Assembly (NCBI GenBank): GCA_016845305.1 | Contig: JAERSW010000119.1 | Coordinates: forward strand, 1 to 44,731 | DNA length: 44,731 bases | Direction of reading: 5' to 3' | Origin: Acidimicrobiales bacterium | Lineage (GTDB): Bacteria; Actinomycetota; Acidimicrobiia; Acidimicrobiales; MedAcidi-G1 | Part shown: piece by piece, positions 33,137-43,189 of the stretch | Layout of the letters: each line of letters starts with the position of its first letter | Numbering within the stretch: the stretch's first letter is position 1 | Translations under genes and position numbers: made by a program | Notes under the pieces: generated by a model | What the model was told of the DNA's origin: nothing | The model's input: only the letters and a program-made list of their open reading frames with translations | Database searches by the model: none

Positions 33137-34281
33137 TGGTCGACCTCCGACGTCCCGACTACGAGCGTCCCCGGATCCTCCGCCACGTCGACATCGTCCT
33201 TCCGGTGCTGGCCGTGGTGGTGGCGGCCATCGGCGTGGTCATGGTCTATTCGGCCACCCGCGGGCCGGCCACCGACCTGCGTCCCGCCCAGACCTTCCAC
33301 CTGGACCGGCAGCTCCGCATGGCCGGCCTGAGCGTGGCGGCCATGGTGGCGGCCACGTGGTTCGGCCACCGGCGCGCCCAGCGCCTGGCCTGGTGGATCC
33401 ACGGGGCGGCACTGGGGCTGCTGGCCGCCGTCCTGGTGGTCGGCGTGGAGGTCAAGGGTGCTCGGGCCTGGTTCCAGGTGGCCGGTTCGCAGTTCCAGCC
33501 GTCGGAGCTGGGCAAGGTGGCGCTCATCGTGGTGCTGGCCGCCTGGCTGGCCCGGACCGAGGAGCCGAACGTCCCCCGGGTCCTCGTCGCCGTGCTCCTG
33601 GCTGCGGGCCCCGTCGCCCTGATCGCCGCCCAGCCCGACCTCGGGACGGTGCTCGTCTACGGGGCGATCGTGGCCGGGATGGTGCTGGTGGCCGGCGTGA
33701 AGGGCCGTCACCTGCTCCTGCTGGGACTGTTGCTGGTCACCGGGCTGGTCCTGGTCCTGGAATCCGAGGTGCTCGAGGAGTACCAGGTGCGTCGGCTGCT
33801 GGTCTTCGTGGAGGAGGGGCCCGATTCGACGGCCAGCTACAACCTCGAGCAGGCGCAGATCGCCATCGGGAACGGTGGACTGACCGGTCGGGGCCTCTTC
33901 CAGGGCACCCAGAACAACTCGGCCCTGGTGCCCGAGCAGCAGACCGACTTCATCTTCACCGTGGTGGCCGAGGAGCTGGGCTTCGTCGGCGGGGTGGTCC
34001 TGCTGGGGCTGCTGGGCCTGCTCCTGGTCCGGATCTGGCGGATCGGCCAGATGGCCGACGACCGCTTCGGCACCCTGCTGGCCGCCGGGACCTTCTCGAT
34101 GGTGGCCTTCCAGGTGTTCCAGAGCGTGGGGATGTCGACCGGGATCATGCCCATCACCGGCATCCCGTTTCCGCTGGTCAGCTACGGCGGATCGTCGCTG
34201 CTGACCACCTTCGCGGCCCTCGGGCTGGTCCAGAGCGTTCACATGCGCCGACACGAGGGGCTGAGCAGGCCGGTACGCTGA
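33136..34281 (+). CDS. rodA: SEDS peptidoglycan glycosyltransferase RodA
   Basis: A 381-residue polytopic SEDS protein with about ten membrane segments. It polymerises lipid II in the elongation complex with PBP2. VVMVYSATRG in the first helices, GARAWFQVAGSQFQPSELGK, the catalytic Asp168 in AAQPDLGT, and VVAEELGFVGG and PFPLVSYGGSSLL near the end are family hallmarks. It could be named FtsW from sequence alone, but the place directly after mreBCD-mrdA makes RodA the better call. ATG 33136 overlaps the mrdA stop. The last bases of the gene, including the stop's T, form the TACGCT box for the next gene. Confidence 0.94.
   Translation: MVDLRRPDYERPRILRHVDIVLPVLAVVVAAIGVVMVYSATRGPATDLRPAQTFHLDRQLRMAGLSVAAMVAATWFGHRRAQRLAWWIHGAALGLLAAVLVVGVEVKGARAWFQVAGSQFQPSELGKVALIVVLAAWLARTEEPNVPRVLVAVLLAAGPVALIAAQPDLGTVLVYGAIVAGMVLVAGVKGRHLLLLGLLLVTGLVLVLESEVLEEYQVRRLLVFVEEGPDSTASYNLEQAQIAIGNGGLTGRGLFQGTQNNSALVPEQQTDFIFTVVAEELGFVGGVVLLGLLGLLLVRIWRIGQMADDRFGTLLAAGTFSMVAFQVFQSVGMSTGIMPITGIPFPLVSYGGSSLLTTFAALGLVQSVHMRRHEGLSRPVR
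34274..34279 (+). promoter_or_regulatory. -10 box of the radical SAM gene (TACGCT), inside rodA
   Basis: TACGCT ends 8 nt before ATG 34288 and lies in the final codons of rodA; its last T is the first base of the rodA TGA stop. It would give a leaderless mRNA independent of the elongation operon. Confidence 0.5.
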
Positions 34282-34287
34282 ACGATC

Positions 34288-36300
34288 ATGAGTTCGCTCT
34301 GGTCCGAACTCGAGCGTGTCCTCGGCGAGGTCCAGAAGCCCGCCCGCTACATCGGCTGCGAGGACGGCATGACCGTCCCCGACCACCACCCCGACGCAGT
34401 GGCCTGGCTCCTCTGCTACCCGGACACCTACGAGGTCGGCCTTCCCAACCAGGGTCTCCAGATCCTGTACGAGATCCTCAACGAACGGCCCGACGCCGTG
34501 GCCGAACGGGGCTATGCGCCCTGGATGGACCTGGCGGCCGTGCTGCGCCGCGAGGGGCTGCCCTTCTTCTCGGTCGACACGCACCGACCCGCCCGCGACT
34601 TCGACGTGCTGGCCTTCAACCTGTCGGCGGAGCTCGTCTACACGAACGTGCTGGAGTGCGTGGACCTGGCCGGCATTCCGATCCGGACGGCGGACCGTGC
34701 CGACGACGACCCGCTGGTGCTGGTGGGCGGGCACTGTGCCTACAACCCGGAGCCGTTGGCCGACTTCGTGGACGCGGCGGTGCTGGGCGACGGCGAGGAG
34801 GTCGTCTCCGAGGTCACCGTGGTGCTGTCGGCCTGGAAGGCGGCCGGCGGGGGCTCCCGGGCCGAGCTGCACCGCCGTCTGGCCGTCGTCCCCGGCGTCT
34901 ACGTGCCGTCGCTGTACGAGGCCGACTTCGAGGAGTCGGCCGCCGGTGGCACGCCCGGTCGGCGCCTGGTCGGCATCCGGCCCGTCGACGACGCGGCGCC
35001 CGCGGTGGTCGAGAAGCGCACCGTGGCCGACCTGGCCGACTGGCCGTACCCGAAGAACCAGCTGGTGCCGTTGACCGAGGTGGTCCACGACCGCCTCAAC
35101 ATCGAGGTCTTCCGGGGCTGCACGCGGGGCTGCCGCTTCTGTCAGGCGGGGATGATCACCCGCCCGGTCCGGGAGCGTCCCGCCGAGCAGGTCCGGACCA
35201 TGGTGGCCGACGGCCTGCGTCGCACCGGCTACGACGAGGTGGCCCTCACCTCGCTCAGCACGGCCGACTTCAGCGGCATCGAGGAGGTGGTGGCCGCCAC
35301 CGTCGCCGACGACGCCTGCGGCCAGGTGTCGGTGTCGCTGCCCAGCCTGCGGGTCGACGCCTTCACGGTGGGGATCGCCGCCGAGATCCAGAAGGCCCGT
35401 CGGACCGGCCTGACCTTCGCCCCGGAGGCCGGGACGTGGCGGATGCGCCAGGTCATCAACAAGCTGATCCGCGAGGAGGACCTGTACGCCGCCGTCGAGT
35501 CCGCCTACTCGCAGGGCTGGCGACGGGTGAAGCTGTACTTCCTGACCGGCCTGCCCACCGAGACCGACGAGGACACCCTGGGCATCCTCCAGATGGCCCG
35601 CCGCTGCGTGGAGGTGGGCCGCCGCCACCTGCGGAACCCGTCGGTCACCGTGTCGGTCGGGGGCTTCGTCCCCAAGCCGTTCACCCCGTTCCAGTGGTTC
35701 GGGCAGAACACCGAGGCCGAGCTGAAGCGCAAGGTCGGCCTGCTGCGCGACGAGCTGAAGCGGGACACCAAGGGGTACCGGGGCGTCCAGTTGAAGTGGC
35801 ACGATCCGAAGGCCACGGCCGTCGAGGGCCTACTGAGCCGGGGCGACCGACGCCTCTGCGACGTGGTCGAGGCGGTCTGGCGGGGCGGCGGGGTGTTCCA
35901 GGAGTGGAGCGAGCACTTCGACCTCGACCTGTGGTCCGAGGCCGTCGAGGCGGCCGGGCTGTCGTTCGAGGAGATGGTGTACCGCCACCGCACCGAGGAC
36001 GAGGCGTTCGCCTGGGACCACCTGTCGGCCGGCCTGCACCGGGACTTCCTGTGGCAGGACTGGCGGGACGCCCTCGACGCGGTGGGCCTCGAGGACTGCC
36101 GGTGGACGCCGTGCTACGACTGCGGCGCCTGCACCGGCTACGGCATCGAGCACGTGGTGGCCTCGGCCGTGCCGCCCGCCGGCGGCAGCCAGGGCACCGG
36201 TCAGGACCTCGGCAGCGGTGGCGAGGTGCCGGTCGTCCTGATGGCCCGACCGGGATCGGAAGGCGCCGACGAGCAGGTCGCGGTGGGGGTGGGCTCGTGA
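34288..36300 (+). CDS. TIGR03960-type B12-binding-like radical SAM protein
   Basis: A 670-residue radical SAM protein of the family known as TIGR03960. The N-terminal 240 residues form a cobalamin-binding-like domain (CYPDTYEVGLPNQGLQILYEILN). The radical SAM cluster motif is CTRGCRFC, with Cys278, Cys282 and Cys285 binding the 4Fe-4S cluster. The C-terminal part carries CYDCGACTGYGIEH, a cysteine-rich segment that may bind another metal. The reaction is not established. The partner DUF2344 protein overlaps its stop (GTGA), as is common for this pair, and an RNase E/G follows, which has led to the idea of a role in RNA modification; that link is inference. Residues after about 630 are Gly-rich and poorly conserved. 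Confidence 0.92.
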   Translation: MSSLWSELERVLGEVQKPARYIGCEDGMTVPDHHPDAVAWLLCYPDTYEVGLPNQGLQILYEILNERPDAVAERGYAPWMDLAAVLRREGLPFFSVDTHRPARDFDVLAFNLSAELVYTNVLECVDLAGIPIRTADRADDDPLVLVGGHCAYNPEPLADFVDAAVLGDGEEVVSEVTVVLSAWKAAGGGSRAELHRRLAVVPGVYVPSLYEADFEESAAGGTPGRRLVGIRPVDDAAPAVVEKRTVADLADWPYPKNQLVPLTEVVHDRLNIEVFRGCTRGCRFCQAGMITRPVRERPAEQVRTMVADGLRRTGYDEVALTSLSTADFSGIEEVVAATVADDACGQVSVSLPSLRVDAFTVGIAAEIQKARRTGLTFAPEAGTWRMRQVINKLIREEDLYAAVESAYSQGWRRVKLYFLTGLPTETDEDTLGILQMARRCVEVGRRHLRNPSVTVSVGGFVPKPFTPFQWFGQNTEAELKRKVGLLRDELKRDTKGYRGVQLKWHDPKATAVEGLLSRGDRRLCDVVEAVWRGGGVFQEWSEHFDLDLWSEAVEAAGLSFEEMVYRHRTEDEAFAWDHLSAGLHRDFLWQDWRDALDAVGLEDCRWTPCYDCGACTGYGIEHVVASAVPPAGGSQGTGQDLGSGGEVPVVLMARPGSEGADEQVAVGVGS

Positions 36301-37052
36301 GGGTCCGCATCCGCTTCACCAAGGTCGGCAAGGTCCGCTTCACCAGCCACCGGGACGTGGCCCGGATCTGGGAGCGAGCCCTGCGCCGGGCCGGGATCAG
36401 CATGGCCTACAGCCAGGGCTTCTCGCCCCGACCCAAGCTGTCCTTCGGCCTGGCCCTGTCGACCGGACACGAGTCCGACGCCGAATACCTGGACGTCGAG
36501 CTGGTGGACGAGCGCTATGCCGCCGAGGATGCGTGGGGCGACTCGGGCACCGCGGCGACGGACCTGGCCGAGGCGCTGACGTCCGTCCTGCCCGATGGCA
36601 TGGACGTCGTGGCCGTGGCCCCCATCGCCTTCGACGGCACGAAGGGCGAGTCGTTGCAGCAGGCCGTGGTGTCGTGCACGTGGGCCGTCGAGGTGGACGG
36701 CGTCGAGCGGGCCGACGTGGACGCGTGGGTGGCCGACGTGCTGTCCCGCGAGGAGATCGTCGTGGAACGGGAGCGCAAGGGGAAGCCGGTGGTCGAGGAC
36801 CTCCGGCCCCAGGTGCTGGCGCTCCGCGTCGAAGAGGAGTCCGGGACCGGATCGTCGGGGGTGCGCCTGTTGGCCGACCTCGGGACCCAGCCCCGGGCGC
36901 TCAGGCCGACCGAACTCCTGGTGGCGGTGGATCCGCCACTGGTGGCCCGGTCTGTGCGCAGGATGAACCAGTGGATGTCGCAGGGAGCCGACCGCGAGGA
37001 ACCGTTGACGGTCGCGGTCGCCCCTGCCCCGCCGACCACGGAGTCGGCGTGA
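36297..37052 (+). CDS. TIGR03936/DUF2344 radical-SAM-associated protein
   Basis: A 251-residue protein of the DUF2344 family, which almost always accompanies the TIGR03960 radical SAM protein and is sometimes fused to it. The start VRIRFTKVGKVRFTSHRDVARIWERALRRAG and AYSQGFSPRPKLSFGLALSTGHES are the family's defining segments; the fold is thought to resemble an RNA-binding domain. GTG 36297 overlaps the radical SAM stop by 4 nt. The C-terminal 20 residues are low-complexity. The ORF continues far upstream in this frame, but only the part from 36297 has protein-like sequence. rng follows after 18 nt. Confidence 0.9.
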   Translation: MRVRIRFTKVGKVRFTSHRDVARIWERALRRAGISMAYSQGFSPRPKLSFGLALSTGHESDAEYLDVELVDERYAAEDAWGDSGTAATDLAEALTSVLPDGMDVVAVAPIAFDGTKGESLQQAVVSCTWAVEVDGVERADVDAWVADVLSREEIVVERERKGKPVVEDLRPQVLALRVEEESGTGSSGVRLLADLGTQPRALRPTELLVAVDPPLVARSVRRMNQWMSQGADREEPLTVAVAPAPPTTESA

Positions 37053-37070
37053 CGAGAAGGGAACACACCA

Positions 37071-38774
37071 GTGACCACCGAAGAGGGTCCCCGGAACCAG
37101 GGGACCGGACAGCAGGGGGCGGCTGAGGCCGCTCCGGAGATTCGCAAGCCGCAGATCGGCGACAGCCGGCCCGCACCGAAGATCGGCGATAGCCGGCCCG
37201 CACCGAAGATCGGCGACAGCCGCCCGGCCCCCGCTTCCGGCGGCGGCCAGGGAGGCGGCCAGAGTGCCCGACAGGGCGGCGGACAGGGCGGCGGACAGGG
37301 CGAGCCCGGCTCGGGCCGGCGTCGGCGCCGGCGTCGTGGTGGCCGTGGCCGTGGCCGTGGTGGGGGCGGTGGCGGCCAGCAGGGCGGCAACCGTCCGGTG
37401 GAGGCCGTCACCGACGACACACCCCTCGAGCTCGACGAGGACGTCCTCAAGCGGCGTCGGGGCCGTGAGCGCCGCGGCAAGCCCATCGGTCGCTACCTGA
37501 TGTGCGTCAGCGTCAGCGACGGGATCACCCAGATCGCGGTGATGGAGGGACGCCAGCTCATCGAGCACTACCTGTCCCGCCCGGCGGACGACGTCAGCGA
37601 GATCCACGGGAACGTCTACCTGGCCAAGGTGCAGAACGTCCTGCCGGGCATGGAGGCCGCCTTCGTCGACATCGGGACCCCCAAGAACGCCGTGCTGTAC
37701 CGGGGCGACGTCCAGTACGACGACAAGGAGTTCGAGGGCAAGGGTCGGCCCCGTATCGAGCAGGTCCTCAAGGCGAAGCAGACGATCCTCGCCCAGGTGA
37801 CCAAGAACCCGATCGCCCACAAGGGCGCCCGCCTGACCCAGGAGGTCTCGCTGCCGGGACGGTTCGTGGTGCTGGTCCCCAACAGCTCCACCTACGGCAT
37901 CTCCAAGCGCCTCCCGGAGTCGGAGCGCAAGAGGTTGCGCACCATCCTCGACCGGGTCAAGCCCAAGCAGCACGGGATCATCGTGCGCACCGCGGCCGAG
38001 AACATCACCAAGGAGGAGATCGAGCGGGACGTCCGTCGGCTCCTCGGCCAGTGGGACGAGATCGAGGCCCTGGCCGGCCGTTCCCAGGCACCCAACCTGC
38101 TGTACCGGGAGCCGGAGATGGCCTTCCGCTTCATCCGCGAGGAGTTCAACAAGGACTTCCGGGGCGTGGTCATCGACGACGCCGAGATGTACGAGAGGGT
38201 CCGGACCTACGTGGAGAGCGTCAACCCGGCGCTGGTGGATCGCATCTCCTATCACGATCCGGAGACCGAGTCGCTGCCGCTGTTCGAGCGGCACCACGTC
38301 CACGAGCAGCTGCGAAAGGCCCTGGACCGCAAGGTGTGGCTGCCGTCGGGTGGGTCGCTCATCATCGAGCACACCGAGGCGCTCACGGTCATCGACGTCA
38401 ACACCGGCAAGAACGTGGGCCGGTCCAGCCTCGAAGAGACGGTGTTCCGCAACAACCTCGAGGCGGCCGAGGAGATCGCCCGCCAGCTCCGGCTGCGCGA
38501 CATCGGCGGCATCATCGTCATCGACTTCGTGGACATGGAGGTCAAGGCCAACCGCGAGGCCGTGGCCACCACGCTCCGGGACGCCCTGGCCCGCGACAAG
38601 ACCCGCACCCAGGTCTTCGACATCTCCGAGCTGGGCCTGGTCGAGATGACCCGCAAGCGCATCGGCGAGGGGCTGCTGGAGTCGTTCGCCAACGCCTGCG
38701 AGGACTGCGGGGGCCGCGGCGTGAACCTCGACGACGACCTGCTGGCCGGCTCCGGCCGGGCGGGGCGTCGCTAG
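37071..38774 (+). CDS. rng: Ribonuclease E/G family endoribonuclease
   Basis: A 567-residue RNase E/G that cleaves single-stranded AU-rich RNA in mRNA decay and rRNA maturation. The N-terminal 140 residues are disordered: three tandem IGDSRPAPK units (about residues 29-54), a Gly/Gln-rich stretch and an Arg/Gly-rich block, which probably bind RNA. The S1-like part starts near GNVYLAKVQNVLPGMEAAFVDIG. The catalytic metal site has Asp442 in VIDVNTGK and Asp485 in IVIDFVDM, 43 residues apart as in E. coli RNase E. Cys543-x-x-Cys546 would share the zinc link. The catalytic core is intact and there is no long C-terminal scaffold. GTG 37071 has AAGGGA about 11 nt upstream. Actinobacterial members are often called rne; either name is acceptable. 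Confidence 0.93.
   Translation: MTTEEGPRNQGTGQQGAAEAAPEIRKPQIGDSRPAPKIGDSRPAPKIGDSRPAPASGGGQGGGQSARQGGGQGGGQGEPGSGRRRRRRRGGRGRGRGGGGGGQQGGNRPVEAVTDDTPLELDEDVLKRRRGRERRGKPIGRYLMCVSVSDGITQIAVMEGRQLIEHYLSRPADDVSEIHGNVYLAKVQNVLPGMEAAFVDIGTPKNAVLYRGDVQYDDKEFEGKGRPRIEQVLKAKQTILAQVTKNPIAHKGARLTQEVSLPGRFVVLVPNSSTYGISKRLPESERKRLRTILDRVKPKQHGIIVRTAAENITKEEIERDVRRLLGQWDEIEALAGRSQAPNLLYREPEMAFRFIREEFNKDFRGVVIDDAEMYERVRTYVESVNPALVDRISYHDPETESLPLFERHHVHEQLRKALDRKVWLPSGGSLIIEHTEALTVIDVNTGKNVGRSSLEETVFRNNLEAAEEIARQLRLRDIGGIIVIDFVDMEVKANREAVATTLRDALARDKTRTQVFDISELGLVEMTRKRIGEGLLESFANACEDCGGRGVNLDDDLLAGSGRAGRR
37155..37232 (+). repeat. 27-bp in-frame tandem repeat in rng
   Basis: Three units (37155-37181, 37182-37208, 37209-37232) encode IGDSRPAPK, IGDSRPAPK and IGDSRPAP. 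The DNA copies differ by a few silent changes, so they are not brand new. They lie in the disordered N-terminal region of the ribonuclease. Confidence 0.9.
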
Positions 38775-38857
38775 CAGGCCGGGTCGTCGGCGGACCGGGA
38801 TTCCGGGGCGCCAACGGTCACACCACGGTGCCCGGTGGTGCCGTGGGCGGCCACCGG

Positions 38858-38863
38858 TAGATT
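38858..38863 (+). promoter_or_regulatory. -10 box of rplU-rpmA (TAGATT), leaderless
   Basis: TAGATT ends 9 nt before ATG 38873. There is no good Shine-Dalgarno, so the L21 mRNA probably starts near its first codon and leaves no room for a leader-based L21 control. Confidence 0.5.
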
Positions 38864-38872
38864 GGACGAACT

Positions 38873-39181
38873 ATGTACGCAGTGATCGCCACCGGCGGAA
38901 AGCAGTACCGGGTCGAGGAGGGCCAGCGGGTCCTCGTCGAGCGCCTGGGAGCCGTGGACAGCGAGGTCGAGTTGACGCCGGTGATGGTCGTCGACGGCGA
39001 CGACGTGCTGGCCACGCCCGAGGCCCTCTCCGGTGCCAGCGTGTTCGCCCGCATCGTCGGTGACGCCAAGGGTCCGAAGATCCGGGGCTTCACCTACAAG
39101 AACAAGAGCAACCAGCGTCGCAGGTGGGGCCACCGCCAGCACCTGGCCGAGATCGAGATCACCGGGATCACGAGGGGCTGA
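38873..39181 (+). CDS. rplU: 50S ribosomal protein L21
   Basis: A 102-residue L21, of normal length. [18 protein letters not shown] at the start and [19 protein letters not shown] in the C-terminal half, the 23S rRNA-binding segment, identify it. It has its own TAGATT box and is followed by rpmA after 4 nt, so both are made from one mRNA. Confidence 0.98.
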   Translation: MYAVIATGGKQYRVEEGQRVLVERLGAVDSEVELTPVMVVDGDDVLATPEALSGASVFARIVGDAKGPKIRGFTYKNKSNQRRRWGHRQHLAEIEITGITRG

Positions 39182-39185
39182 CGAC

Positions 39186-39437
39186 ATGTCCAAGACCAAG
39201 GGCGGCGGCTCGACCCGCAACGGCCGGGACTCCAACGCACAGCGACTGGGCGTGAAGGTCTACGACGGTGGCTGGGTGAGCGCCGGCAGCATCATCGTCC
39301 GGCAGCGAGGCACCAAGTTCCACCCGGGCTCCAACGTGGGCCGGGGTGGCGACGACACCCTCTTCGCCACCGCCGACGGCACCGTGAAGTTCGGCCGCCG
39401 TGGTGGCCGCAAGTTGGTGGACATCATCACCGACTGA
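39186..39437 (+). CDS. rpmA: 50S ribosomal protein L27
   Basis: An 83-residue L27. [27 protein letters not shown] is the classic start; the N-terminal tail reaches the peptidyl transferase centre. There is no cleavable extension of the kind found in Firmicutes. [24 protein letters not shown] follows. It is 4 nt after rplU, and a strong hairpin terminator lies 37 nt after its stop. Confidence 0.98.
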   Translation: MSKTKGGGSTRNGRDSNAQRLGVKVYDGGWVSAGSIIVRQRGTKFHPGSNVGRGGDDTLFATADGTVKFGRRGGRKLVDIITD

Positions 39438-39473
39438 CCCGGTCTTCCTGACGCCACCTCGGGTGGCCGACCC

Positions 39474-39507
39474 CGACGCACCGCCGAGCGGTGCGTCGTT
39501 CGGGTTT
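39474..39507 (+). terminator. Rho-independent terminator after rpmA
   Basis: CGACGCACCG and CGGTGCGTCG form a perfect 10-bp stem with a 5-nt loop, followed by TTCGGGTTTT. This is the best intrinsic terminator in the window and ends the rplU-rpmA transcript before the leftward dgt gene. A smaller stem (CCACC/GGTGG) lies just upstream. Confidence 0.8.
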
Positions 39508-39551
39508 TCGGGCCCCGTGGAGGGATCAGGTGGCCGAGTCAGGTGGCCGGC

Positions 39552-42039
<2,488 letters not shown>

Positions 42040-42040
<1 letters not shown>

Positions 42041-43155
42041 TGGCCGTGACGGGTGGTGCCGACACCGCCGTGGTGAAGATCGGGACCTCGTCGATCACCG
42101 ACGACCAGGGCACCATCGACCGTGCCGCGGTGGGTCGCCTGTGCGACGGCGTGGCGGCGCTCCGGGACACCGGTCGTCGGGTCGTCGTGGTGACCTCGGG
42201 GGCCATCGCCGCCGGCCTCCCCGAGCTGGGCCTGGGCGGGGATCGTCGCCCCCGGGACGCCGTCACCCTCCAGGCGGTCTCCGCGGTCGGCCAGGGCGGC
42301 CTGATCCGCACCTACCGCGAGGAGCTGGGTCGACACGGCCTGATCGCCGGCCAGGTGCTCCTGGCGCCCCTCGACTTCTTCGTGCGGGCGCAGTACCTGC
42401 ACGCCCGGGGCACCCTGACCCGGCTGCTGGAGCTGGGCGTGGTCCCGGTGGTCAACGAGAACGACGCCATCGCCGACGACGAGATCCGCTTCGGCGACAA
42501 CGACCGGATCGCCGCCCTGGTGGCCCATCTGGTGGGGGCCTCCACGCTGGTCCTGCTGACCGACACGCCGGGGCTGTTGACCGCCGACCCGCGGCTCGAC
42601 GCCGGCGCCTCGCTGATCGAGGAGATCGTGGAGATCGACCACGAGCTGGAGGGCCTGGCCGGGACGGCCGGGTCGGTCCGGGGCAGCGGCGGGATGGCCT
42701 CCAAGCTGGCTGCGGCCAAGATCGCCAACTGGTCCGGCGTCCGGACGGTCATCGCCGATGCGGCCCGCGACGGGGTGATGGTCGACGCCTGCGAGGGGAC
42801 GTCCGGCGTGGGGACGGTCGTCCACCCGCGTGCCTCCAGCCTCGGCGCCCGGCGGTTGTGGATCGCCTTCGCCGTGGGCTCGGCCGGTCGGATCACCGTC
42901 GACGTGGGCGCTCGGCGGGCGCTCGAGGAGCGGCGGGTGTCGCTGCTGCCGGCCGGCGTGGTGGCCGTGGACGGGTCGTATGAGGCCGGTGCGGCGGTCG
43001 AGGTCTGCGACCCGTCGGGCACGGTGTTCGCCAAGGGGATCGTGCGCCACGACTCGGCGCTGCTCCGGGCCCACGCCGGGCGACGGACCGGCGACCTGCC
43101 CGACGGGATGGCCCACGAGGCCATCCACGCCGACGACCTGGTCGTCTTGCCCTGA
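42040..43155 (+). CDS. proB: Glutamate 5-kinase
   Basis: A 371-residue enzyme for the first step of proline synthesis, ATP-dependent phosphorylation of glutamate. The amino-acid kinase domain begins AVVKIGTSSITDDQG; VVVVTSGAIAAGLPELGL, VVPVVNENDAIADDEIRFGDND and GSGGMASKLAAAKIA are its signatures. The C-terminal 90 residues form a PUA domain (ALLRAHAGRRTGDLPDG... near the end). The frame is open upstream through obg, but ATG 42040 in the obg stop is the natural start. proA, its usual neighbour, does not follow. Confidence 0.96.
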
Positions 43156-43189
43156 CGGGCGGGGGTCGTGCTGTCCTGACGGGGCGGGG

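Noticed and set aside
32878-35802. A 974-codon minus-strand frame across rodA and the radical SAM gene
   Set aside because: Low-complexity translation opposite two well-supported genes.
33057-36296. Upstream extension of the DUF2344 frame to over 1300 codons
   Set aside because: It overlaps rodA and the radical SAM gene completely; the recognisable protein begins at GTG 36297.
38775-38872. Autoregulatory L21 leader or riboswitch before rplU
   Set aside because: The -10 box is only 9 nt from the start codon, so there is no leader; the inverted sequences upstream (CACCAC...GTGGTG) would not be in the main transcript.
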